Shown here: one piece after another, positions 46,202 through 54,090 of the stretch
How the letters are laid out: the number at the start of each line of letters is the position of its first letter
Numbering within the stretch: position 1 is the first letter of the stretch
From: Kitasatospora acidiphila
GTDB lineage: Bacteria > Actinomycetota > Actinomycetes > Streptomycetales > Streptomycetaceae
Direction: 5' to 3'
DNA length: 64,000 nt
NCBI RefSeq assembly: GCF_006636205.1
Contig: NZ_VIGB01000003.1
Coordinates: 4,950,501-5,014,500 of the forward strand
Program-made: the position numbers and the translations under genes
Notes under the pieces: model-generated
What the model saw: the letters and a program-made list of their open reading frames with translations, nothing else
Databases searched by the model: none
Told to the model about the DNA's origin: nothing

Positions 46202-48758
46202 TGCTGGGTCTCTCCCTCGCCACCCTCCGGCACCGGATGGCCGCCTTCGTCGGTGCGTTCGTCGCCCTGTTCTGCGCCGCGGCCATGGTCTGCGGCTGCG
46301 GGACGCTCCTGGTCACCGGCCTGACCAGCACGGTCCGGCCGGAACGCTACGCGGCCGCGCCGATCGTGGTCTCCGGGGACCGGAACGTCCACGCCATCGA
46401 GAAGCAGGGCAACGGCAAGACCAAGGAGAAGACCAAGCCGATCGCCGACCACGCCTGGGTGCCGGCCGACCTCGCCGAGCGCATCAAGGCCCTGCCGTCG
46501 GTGCGGGCGGTCGCCACCGAGGTGACCTTCCCGGTGCTGCTGCCCGGCGGTCCCAGCAGTGAGTCCTGGGGCCACGGTTGGGAGTCCGCGCCGCTGGCCG
46601 GCCTCACCCTCGCCGCCGGGCGGGCGCCGTCCGCCCCGGACGAGGTCGTCGTCGACGCGGCCACCGCCGCCCGGGCCCACCTGTCCCTCGGCGCCACCAC
46701 ACCCGCGCGCACCGCCTCGGGCACCCTGGCCGTGCGGGTGGTCGGCGTCACCGCCCAGGGGTTTGGCAGCCAGGCGGCGGTGTTCTTCGCCCCCGACCGG
46801 GCCCGTCAACTCGCCGGCCATGACGGCTTGGTCAGCGCGATCGGCGTCTTCCCGGCCGCACCGTCGGCCGCCGCCGACATCCGGGCCCTGCTCGCCACCG
46901 CACCGACGGTCTCCGCCGCACCGACGGTCTCCGCCGCACCGACGGTCTCCGGCGGCCCGACGGTCTCCGGCGACCCGACGGCTCCCGGCACCCCGACGGT
47001 CCCCGCCGCCGTGGTCAGCACCGGCGACGACCGCGGGACGGTGGAGTTCACCGACGCCGCCAACGCCCAGGTCCGCCTGATCAGCATGGGCGCCGTGCTG
47101 GCCGGAACCTCGCTGCTGGTCGCCCTGCTGGTCGTGGTCGGCACCTTCGGCCTGTCGATCCAGCAGCGGCAGCGGGAGATCGCGGTGCTGCGCGCCGTGG
47201 GCGCGACCGGACGGCAGGTCCGCAAGATGATCGGCGGCGAGGCGCTGGTCGTCGGCCTGGCCGCCGGTGCCCTCGGCGCCGTCGCGGGTCTGCCGCTGGG
47301 CGGCTGGCTGCACGAGCGGTTCGTGGCCCTGGACGTGATCCCGGCGAACCTGCCCGTCGTCCTCTCGCCGTTCCCGGTGCTCGTCGCGGCGGCCGCCACC
47401 CTGCTGTCCGGCTGGGCCGCCGCCCGGATCTCGGCCCGGCGCGCCACCGCCATCAAGCCGGTCGAAGCCCTCGGCGAGGCCGAGCTCAAGCCGGCGCGGC
47501 CGAGCTGGACCCGGATCGGGTTCGGCGTCCTCGCCACCGCCGGCGCCGTCGTGCTCACCGCGCTGCTCACCGTCCTGCACACCGATGCGGCGTCCACCCC
47601 GGTCTGCTTCAACGCCGTCCTGCTGTGGTGCACCGCGCTCTCCCTGCTCGGCCCGGTGGTCGTCAGGGGTGCCACCGCCGTGCTGGGCCTGCCGCTGCGG
47701 GTGTCCAGGGTCGGCGGCTACCTCGCCGCCCACAACCTGCGGGCCGGCGCGCACCGGCTCTCCTCGGTCGTCAACCCGCTGACCCTGCTGATCGCGATGG
47801 CCTGCACCATCCTGTTCACCGCGACCACCGTCGACCACGCCGCCGGGGCGCAGCGCCAGCGCGGGAACACCGCCGACTTCGTGGTGGGCCCCGCGTCCCG
47901 GCGACCGCCGCGGCGGAGGTCGCCGCCGTCCCCGGTGTGCGGACGGTGACCCGGGTGCTGCACACCACGGTTCGCGACGGCCTGACCGAGCGCAGCGTGC
48001 AGGCGGTCACGCCGGAGCACCTGGCCGACACCCTCGACCTCGGCGTCACCGCCGGCGACCTCGGCCGGCTGGCGGACGGTACTGCGGCGGCCGCCGACGG
48101 GCTGGGCTACCGGCTCGGCCAGCACGTCCACCTCACCCTGGCCGACGGCACCCCGGCCGATGTCACGGTCGTCGCCCTCTACGGCCGCGGCCTCGGCTTC
48201 GGCGACCTCGTCCTCGCGCACGGACCGGTCGCCGCCCACGTCGACGTGCCGCTCGACGACGAACTGCTGGTCCGCGGCGACGGCCTCACCCGGCCGGCCC
48301 TTGCGGCGGCCCTGCACGCCGATCCCGGCCTCGGGGTGCTCACCAGCGCCGCCGCCGAGGGATCGCAGACCCAGGTGAGCACCCAGATCGGCTACGTCAT
48401 GCTCGGTCTGATCGTCGCCTTCGTCGCCATCGCGGTCCTCAACACCCTGGCGATGAGCATCGCCGACCGCCGCCGGGAGTTCACCGCGCTCAAGCTGACC
48501 GGTGCCACCCGGCGGCAGATCCGGCGGATGCTCGGCTGGGAGACGGTGACCTCCGTGGCCATCGCCACCGCCTTCGGCCTCGCGGTCGCCTTCGCGGTGC
48601 TCACCACCTACGCCGAGGGCATCACCCGCGGCACCGCCGGGATCGCCATGCCCGGCAGCCGGCTCGCCGCGATCCTGGCCGGCACCGTCGTCCTCGCCGC
48701 AGTCGGCACCTGGCTCCCCGCCGGCAGCGCCCTGCGCGGCCTGCGCCGCCCGGCCTGA
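46198..48758 (+). pseudogene. FtsX-type ABC permease with single frameshift
   Basis: Frame 1 (46198 to a stop at 47949) encodes the first FtsX domain (MMLGLSLATLRHRMAAFVGA; SIQQRQREIAVLRAVGATGR) and part of the second half up to NTADFVVGPA. Near 47890 the homologous reading moves to the frame one base back and goes on as VPATAAAEVAAVPGVRTVTR through MSIADRRREFTALKLTGATR to a stop at 48758. Together they make about 850 residues, the usual size. One lost base in the C/G-run around 47885-47915, by mutation or assembly error, explains it. Confidence 0.8.
46900..47007 (+). repeat. Six 18-bp tandem repeats inside the permease gene
   Basis: Units such as GCACCGACGGTCTCCGCC, in frame, encode APTVSA, APTVSA, APTVSG, GPTVSG, DPTAPG, TPTVPA in the extracytoplasmic loop of the first FtsX domain. 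The first two units are identical. Confidence 0.85.
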
Positions 48759-48770
48759 CCACCGGCTCGC

Positions 48771-49325
48771 TCAGCGGCCTCGCGGCCCTCCGGAGGGTTT
48801 GAGGCCGGAGGGTTTGAGGCTGGACGGCTTGGGGCCGGAGGGCTTGAGGACGGAGAGTACGACGCTGGCGAGGTACACCGACAGGGCGACGGTCGGGATG
48901 ATCACCAGGTTGTAGCGGGTGAAGCCGAGGTGCATGTCGGCGATGGTGCCGGTGGGGTGCCGGGCGGCCAGCTGGGCCGCCTCGTGCAGTCGGGCGGTGA
49001 GCTCGACGATCGAGGCGGCCGCGGCGGCCAGGGTGAGCCAGAACTTGACGGTGACCCAGCGGTACTTGAAGAGGCGCCAGGGCGTGCCGAGGGCGAGGGC
49101 CAGTCCGCTCAGCAGGGTGAGCAGACTGAGCGGGACGATCAGTGCGTCGCCGAGGATCCGCATCGTCAGGTAGGTGCTGCGCAGGGTCGTCGCGCTGGAG
49201 GTCAGCAGGCCGGCGGTGCCGAGGGTGAGCAGGCAGAGCATCAGGCCGAGCCAGCTGATCGAGGCGACGAGGTGGACGATCAGCAGGGTCTTGCGGGCGG
49301 CCGGCGAGAGGCGTTTGGTCGCCAT
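48771..49325 (-). CDS. DUF2269-like four-helix membrane protein
   Basis: 184 residues. Hydrophobic segments at about 12-38, 52-75, 90-108 and 135-160; HLVASISWLGLMLCLLTLG carries the conserved His and Trp of DUF2269-type proteins. The tail has KPSG repeats (KPSGPKPSSLKPSGLKPSGG). It converges on the permease with a 12-base gap. Function unknown. Confidence 0.7.
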   Translation of the reverse strand: MATKRLSPAARKTLLIVHLVASISWLGLMLCLLTLGTAGLLTSSATTLRSTYLTMRILGDALIVPLSLLTLLSGLALALGTPWRLFKYRWVTVKFWLTLAAAAASIVELTARLHEAAQLAARHPTGTIADMHLGFTRYNLVIIPTVALSVYLASVVLSVLKPSGPKPSSLKPSGLKPSGGPRGR

Positions 49326-49417
49326 GACGCTTGGCCCTCCCTTCAGTTGAGCGGTTCCCGACGCTGGGATCCTCGCCGCCTGGGCCCAGCCGCGTCGTCA
49401 CCCGGCGGACGGCCGTC

Positions 49418-49441
49418 GCCGTACTTCCGCGGGAGTACGGC
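49418..49441. promoter_or_regulatory. 24-bp near-perfect palindrome between divergent membrane genes
   Basis: GCCGTACTTCCGCGGGAGTA then CGGC; 22 of 24 positions are symmetric around CCGCGG. It lies about 93 bases from one start and 110 from the other, so it is a candidate operator. Confidence 0.45.
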
Positions 49442-49550
49442 ACAAGTCCCCCGGCGGGGGACGCTCGGACGGCTGGCGGTCCGGTGAACTGAGGCCCGCC
49501 GAGCCTGGGACCTCCAGTCGGCGCCGCCCCAACTACGGAGGCCGTCAACC

Positions 49551-50249
49551 GTGTTGACCTCGATCACGACCCCGCCCCGCCGCACCTCCACCGGGGCGCT
49601 CAGCGGCGTCCTGTACGTGCTGTTCTTCGTGGCCAGCCTGGTGATCGGCGGCGTCACCGCGCCGTCCGGCCCGATCGCCACGCCGTACTCCAGCGATCAG
49701 GTGGCCCGCACGTTCCTGTTCGCCGACCCGTCCGCGCTGCACCGCTCGCTGCAACTCACCGGCCTGCTCCAGATGTTGTCGGCGCTGGCGCTGCTGGCCT
49801 TCGTCCCGGTGCTGGCGGATTTCGTGAGCCGCCACGGGAGTTCGGTGCGGGCGGGCCTGGTCCGGATGGCGGGCGTCGCGTCCGGGGTGCTGCTGGTGGT
49901 CTCCTCGGCCGGGGGCTGGCTCCTGTCGATGGTCAACTCCCTGGGCGACCTGGCCGTTTCCCGCACCCTGATGAACCTCACCTTCATCACCGGCGCCGCC
50001 CCCGCGATCGGCACCCTCGGCCTGGTGCTCTGGCAGGTGTCGCGCACCGCCCTGGCCGCCCGAGCGCTGCCCGCCTGGATCGGCTGGGCCGGCTCGGTGC
50101 TGGCCGTGGCAAGTGTGCTGTCGCTGCTCTCCCTGGTCGCCGAGCCGGCCACCCTGCTGATCCCGGTCGGCCGCTACCTGGGCTTCGTCTGGTTCCTCGC
50201 GGTGAGCCTGCTGCTGTGGCGCCGGGGCGGGACCGATGGCACGGAGTAG
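49551..50249 (+). CDS. DUF4386-like membrane protein
   Basis: 232 residues with about six membrane helices: GVLYVLFFVASLVIGGV, LLQMLSALALLAFVPVLADF, GVLLVVSSAGGWLL, and more to the end (FVWFLAVSLLLWRRGG). The GTG at 49551 has CGGAGG upstream. No enzymatic motif; role unknown. Confidence 0.7.
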   Translation: MLTSITTPPRRTSTGALSGVLYVLFFVASLVIGGVTAPSGPIATPYSSDQVARTFLFADPSALHRSLQLTGLLQMLSALALLAFVPVLADFVSRHGSSVRAGLVRMAGVASGVLLVVSSAGGWLLSMVNSLGDLAVSRTLMNLTFITGAAPAIGTLGLVLWQVSRTALAARALPAWIGWAGSVLAVASVLSLLSLVAEPATLLIPVGRYLGFVWFLAVSLLLWRRGGTDGTE

Positions 50250-50260
50250 TCCTGTCCGCT

Positions 50261-50719
50261 TCAGCGAATGCAGATCGTCTTGACGGCGAATCCCCCGATG
50301 AGGCGTTCGACGACCGACCAGGCCCGGTCGGTGGTGAGGACGGGGAGGCCGTGGCGTTCGGCGACGGCGAGGCACAGGGAATCCGCAGTGGACAGGGTGC
50401 CCGGCTTGCCGGTGCGGGTGCGGCGCAGGTCCTCCTCGGTCCACTGGGAGCGAGCGGTGTACGAGAACTGTCGCAGCTCTGCGGCTCGGACCGCGTCAGC
50501 CTGGGTGATCTCCTCGACGAGGAGCAGACCGGCACCGACGAGGTCGTCCGCGATCGTTCGGGCGGGGCTGGGGTGTCCGTACGCCTGGGCTCGCCGGAGG
50601 ATCTCGGTGAGGCAGACCGTCGGCAGCAGAGACCCGTCGAGGGCCTGTTCGACCAGGTCGGCTCCGGGCTCGTCAGCCATCCAGGCGAGTACGGCGCCGG
50701 CATCGAGAACGTGGGTCAT
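50261..50719 (-). CDS. VapC-like PIN-domain toxin
   Basis: 152 residues. Acidic residues of the PIN nuclease site are in place: THVLDAGAVLAWM, CLTEILRRA, STADSLCLAVAERHGLPVLT and TTDRAW. PIN toxins of this type cut tRNA or rRNA. Its ATG overlaps the antitoxin stop by four bases (50716-50719). An inserted basic segment (SQWTEEDLRRTRTGKPG) lies before the last acidic pair. Confidence 0.88.
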   Translation of the reverse strand: MTHVLDAGAVLAWMADEPGADLVEQALDGSLLPTVCLTEILRRAQAYGHPSPARTIADDLVGAGLLLVEEITQADAVRAAELRQFSYTARSQWTEEDLRRTRTGKPGTLSTADSLCLAVAERHGLPVLTTDRAWSVVERLIGGFAVKTICIR

Positions 50720-50979
50720 GCGGCGTCGCGCCCCTGCTCCTCGTCCGCCTCGGCACGGTCATCGGCCGACAGGTCGACGCCGGCGGGGAGGCGGAACTTC
50801 AGGCGGCGCCTTATGTCGTCGGTCGTCTCGATGATCACTCCGCCGTCCTCCAGGACGCGCAGGTGGACGCGCGTGCCCTCGTGGATGTGGGCGGCGCGTT
50901 GGATGGCCACCGGCAGGATGATGCGTCCGCGATGCCCCACAGTGGTGGTGGCTACCGGGCGGTCATGGGTCACGCTCAT
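50716..50979 (-). CDS. AbrB/MazE-type antitoxin
   Basis: 87 residues. The swapped-hairpin DNA-binding motif is TVGHRGRIILPVAIQRAAHI followed by EGTRVHLRVLEDGGVIIE. The acidic C-terminus (SADDRAEADEEQG) should bind the toxin. Promoter-proximal to the PIN gene, and upstream of it lies a perfect inverted repeat (51004-51034) suitable for autoregulation. Confidence 0.85.
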   Translation of the reverse strand: MSVTHDRPVATTTVGHRGRIILPVAIQRAAHIHEGTRVHLRVLEDGGVIIETTDDIRRRLKFRLPAGVDLSADDRAEADEEQGRDAA

Positions 50980-51003
50980 GCAAGAAGGATACCTTTCGCG
51001 GTC

Positions 51004-51034
51004 TTGGTGCGCATGTCTCGATGTTGCGCACCAA
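51004..51034. promoter_or_regulatory. Inverted repeat TTGGTGCGCA-N11-TGCGCACCAA
   Basis: Perfect 10-bp arms starting 25 bases upstream of the antitoxin ATG. Probably the operator of the toxin-antitoxin pair. Confidence 0.6.
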
Positions 51035-51232
51035 CCTTGCCATCGATGCCGCCGGTGGCCGGATCGCCGACTGAGGTCACCGTTCTAACCGCTGTCCGCG
51101 AGTCAATGGAATTACCCTCGGGCATGACGAACCGTCAGCACCGTGCTCTGCGTCCAATGCGGGGAGCGGTGCGGGCGAACGAGGGGGTGCGCCAAGGGTG
51201 TCGGAGGAGCAGGGGGCAGCCGGGGTGGCGCG

Positions 51233-53404
51233 GTGCGGCCGAGCCTGGTGCTCAGTCGGGCCGCCAGGGCGCTGGCGGCGGGGGAGTACGCCCAGGCCGT
51301 GGGCCTGCACCGGCAGTTGGACACGATGCGGCCCGGCCTGTCGCCGCAGTTCCTGCCGGCCAGGGCCGCCGCCCGTGGTTTTCTCGCCGCTCGGGCGGGC
51401 GACTGGGCGGCGAGCGCCGACTGGTACGCCTTCGTGCTGGACGCGCACGTCGAGGGGTTGCTGCCCGAGCCGCCGGCCGAGCGGCGCTGCCGGGTCCAGG
51501 GCTGCCGGCGGGGGCGGGGCTCGGAGCCGATGCTGCGCTGCGGCCAGTGCCATCGGCTCTGCTGCTCCGAGCACGGCGCCGCCCGGCCGGGCGGCCCGCA
51601 GCGCTGCGACGACTGCCTGTGGACCGCGCTGAGCAACCTGACCGTCGCGGCGGTCGCCCTCGACAGCCCGCAGACGGCCCTGCCCGCGCTCACCGCCTGG
51701 TGCGAGCAGGGCGGTTGGGAGGATGCCGGCCTGTTGCGCGACGTGCTCACCGGCGACCCGGGCGCAGCAGCCCAGTTACCTGCCGAGAGCCGCGAGTTGG
51801 GCCGGGTGGTGCTGCTGCGCCAGGCCGCCGGGGCAAGCGACCGGCACGACCTGTTGGAGCGCTTGTCGCAACTCGGGCAGGTGGACGGCCGGTTGGCCGG
51901 CCCGGCCCGGGAACTCCAGGCCCGGGCCGCCCAGCAGGCCACCCGCCGGGGTGATCCGGCCGCCGCCGACGAGGCCTGGCGCCGGGCCTGGGCGGCGGCG
52001 CCGAGCGATCTGGCACTGGTGCACGCCGCCGGGCTCGCGGCCCTGGCGGCCGCGACGGCGGAGTCGGACCCGGACCGCTGCGCGGCCGCGGCCCGGCGCG
52101 CGATCGGCTGCCTGGCGGTGACGGTGAACGGCGGCGCCTACTGGAAGGCGCTGGCCGAGACCACCGGCCGCCCGCTGACAGCTGAGGAGCAGGACGAGGT
52201 CCGCACCGCATTCGACGAGCAACTCCGGCTGCGCTTGCGGGCGCTGGACGCCCGGCTGGCGCGACCCGCCCACCAGGGCCTGGAGCTGGCCTGGACGGTG
52301 GAGACGGAGGCCGTCCGGCTGCTGATGGAGCTGGTCGTCGAGGCCGTGGGACCGCCCCTGCCGACCGGCTCGGGCAGCGCGCTGCTGGGCGGTCCGATGT
52401 TCCTGACGCTCAGTCAACCGATCGCCGCGGAGCCGCCCGGCTCCCGGCCGGGCGGCCTGGCCGCCGTGCTGGCCCTGCTGCGCGAGCGCCTGTCCTGGCC
52501 GCCCGGCCGGGAGCCGCAGCACAGCCATCCCGTGACGTTCCTGCGCCTCGTCGAAGTGGCGTCGCCCGACGGCCCGTTCCTGCAACTGCTGGCGGAGAAG
52601 CGCTTCCAGGAGGCGATCGAGATCGCCGAGGACGAGCTCGACGCGACGCCCGCGGACCGGCGCGGAGACCTGCGCCGCGGGGAGCTCCGCCATCTGCTGG
52701 GCCGGGCCCTGCTCGGCCGCGCCAAGGAGCGGCTGGACGAGCAGGATTGGCAGGCCGCCTTCGAGGACTACGAGCGCGCCGCCGACCAGGGAGCCGAACT
52801 GAACCCGCACCAGGCCGACTTGGAGCAGGCCGCCTACCAGTGGGGCAAGGAGCTGCGCCGTGGGGACCGCAGCTCCTGGCAGTCCTACGCGGCCGTGCTG
52901 AACCGCGCCCTGCGCCTGCTGCCGAGCCGCGGCCTGGCCGAGAACCTGGAGGAGGCGCTGCGCCGCCTGCCCGCCGACTACAAGCTGCCGCCGGTGCAGC
53001 GCCCCGAGCGGGCGCGGGTCAGCCGCCCGCACGCCGAACCGGTGCCCGAGGCGGCCGCCCCCAAGGCCGCCCGGCCGCGCACCGAGCAGTTGTCGCCCTA
53101 CCTGGTGCTGGACGTGCCGCCGTCCGCCGACGGATCGGCCGTGCAGGCCGCCTACCTGCGGGAGTTGAAGGCGGCCGGCCGGGACGCCGCCCGCAAGAAG
53201 CAGGTCGCCGCCGCCCGCAGCGCCCTCAGCAGCCCGCAGCGCCGCCGGCTGGCCGACCTCCTGGTCCCGCTGCCCGGTCTCGCCGCCGACGGCGGGTCGC
53301 TCGAGGAACTGGGCGCCCGCTGCAGCCGGTTGGCCGAGCAGCAGGCCGCCGCGCTGCGCCCGCTGCCACCGGCGCTCGCCCAGCTGATCCCGCTCGCCCC
53401 GTAG
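51233..53404 (+). CDS. Zinc-binding helical-repeat protein with C-terminal J-like domain
   Basis: About 723 residues. Residues 1-80 contain helical pairs of TPR type (RAARALAAGEYAQAVGLHRQ). A Cys/His cluster near residues 86-130 (CRVQGC, then RCGQCHRLCCSEHG and RCDDC) should bind zinc. More Ala/Leu-rich helical repeats run to about 590. Residues about 620-685 (LSPYLVLDVPPSADGSAVQA, then YLRELKAAGRDAARKKQVAA and ARSALSSPQRRRLADLL) match a DnaJ J-domain in outline but have GRD in place of the essential HPD. GTG 51233 is chosen; one at 51143 lies in less biased sequence. First gene of the Hsp70-like set. Confidence 0.7.
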   Translation: MRPSLVLSRAARALAAGEYAQAVGLHRQLDTMRPGLSPQFLPARAAARGFLAARAGDWAASADWYAFVLDAHVEGLLPEPPAERRCRVQGCRRGRGSEPMLRCGQCHRLCCSEHGAARPGGPQRCDDCLWTALSNLTVAAVALDSPQTALPALTAWCEQGGWEDAGLLRDVLTGDPGAAAQLPAESRELGRVVLLRQAAGASDRHDLLERLSQLGQVDGRLAGPARELQARAAQQATRRGDPAAADEAWRRAWAAAPSDLALVHAAGLAALAAATAESDPDRCAAAARRAIGCLAVTVNGGAYWKALAETTGRPLTAEEQDEVRTAFDEQLRLRLRALDARLARPAHQGLELAWTVETEAVRLLMELVVEAVGPPLPTGSGSALLGGPMFLTLSQPIAAEPPGSRPGGLAAVLALLRERLSWPPGREPQHSHPVTFLRLVEVASPDGPFLQLLAEKRFQEAIEIAEDELDATPADRRGDLRRGELRHLLGRALLGRAKERLDEQDWQAAFEDYERAADQGAELNPHQADLEQAAYQWGKELRRGDRSSWQSYAAVLNRALRLLPSRGLAENLEEALRRLPADYKLPPVQRPERARVSRPHAEPVPEAAAPKAARPRTEQLSPYLVLDVPPSADGSAVQAAYLRELKAAGRDAARKKQVAAARSALSSPQRRRLADLLVPLPGLAADGGSLEELGARCSRLAEQQAAALRPLPPALAQLIPLAP

Positions 53405-53437
53405 CCGCACCCGACCCCGCCGCCGAAGGACCCGCCG

Positions 53438-54022
53438 ATGACCACCCCGCCGCCCGAACCCGACCTCGACTTCCTCAAGCGCCGCTGCGCCGCACTGGCC
53501 ACCCGGATGGAGCGGCTGAAGGATGAACACCGCGACGAGAAGAGCAGGTTGCTGTTCAGCCTGATCAGCGTCGACGACGCCCTGCTGCGCACCCGGGCCT
53601 GGCTGGCCCGGGTCGATCCGGAGGCCTCGGGGCTGCCACCGGGCGAGGTGGTCCGCCAACTGCTGGACCAGGTCGGCTCGGTGGGCGAGCTGCTGCAGCT
53701 GCGGCTGCGGGAGTTCGACGTCCGGCCGCTGCGCCTGCTGGACGGGCATCCGGACACCGAGGTGGCGGACGTGGTCGAGCTCTGGCCCACCCGGGAGGCG
53801 GAGCCGGGCACGGTGCTGGAGGAGCGGCGCCGCGGCTTCCTGCTGGGCGCCGAGATCCTGCGCCGCGCCGAGGTCGTGGTCGCGGTGGAGCCGCCGCCGG
53901 GCTCCGGCATCCCCGCACCCCGGGACGGGAAGGAACCCGGGCGGGACGCCCGCCGGGCCCGCTCCCACGCCCGGTCCGCCCGCTCCACCGCCCGCCGGGT
54001 CCGCCGCCTGCAGCACGGCTGA
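53438..54022 (+). CDS. GrpE-like protein of the Hsp70-like set
   Basis: 194 residues. The N-terminal helix (LKRRCAALATRMERLKDEHR, LLFSLISVDDALLRTRAWLA) resembles the GrpE long coiled coil. The C-terminal part, AEPGTVLEERRRGFLLGAEI then LRRAEVVVAV, has the layout of the GrpE beta-wing motif (pGtV.ev...Gy.l..rvLRpA.VvVa). A basic Arg/Ala/Ser tail follows. ATG at 53438, 33 bases after the J-like gene and 68 bases before the Hsp70-like gene, so it is probably the nucleotide exchange factor of the next protein. Confidence 0.65.
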   Translation: MTTPPPEPDLDFLKRRCAALATRMERLKDEHRDEKSRLLFSLISVDDALLRTRAWLARVDPEASGLPPGEVVRQLLDQVGSVGELLQLRLREFDVRPLRLLDGHPDTEVADVVELWPTREAEPGTVLEERRRGFLLGAEILRRAEVVVAVEPPPGSGIPAPRDGKEPGRDARRARSHARSARSTARRVRRLQHG

Positions 54023-54035
54023 CCAGGCCCCCAAC

Positions 54036-54071
54036 TTCCGAATCTGCCGAATCTTCCGCATTTTCCGAACC
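54036..54071 (+). repeat. Four 9-bp repeats before the Hsp70-like gene
   Basis: TTCCGAATC, TGCCGAATC, TTCCGCATT, TTCCGAACC in a row, in the 68-bp gap, unusually A/T-rich for this genome. Confidence 0.75.
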
Positions 54072-54090
54072 CACGTGAGGACTTCGTACG

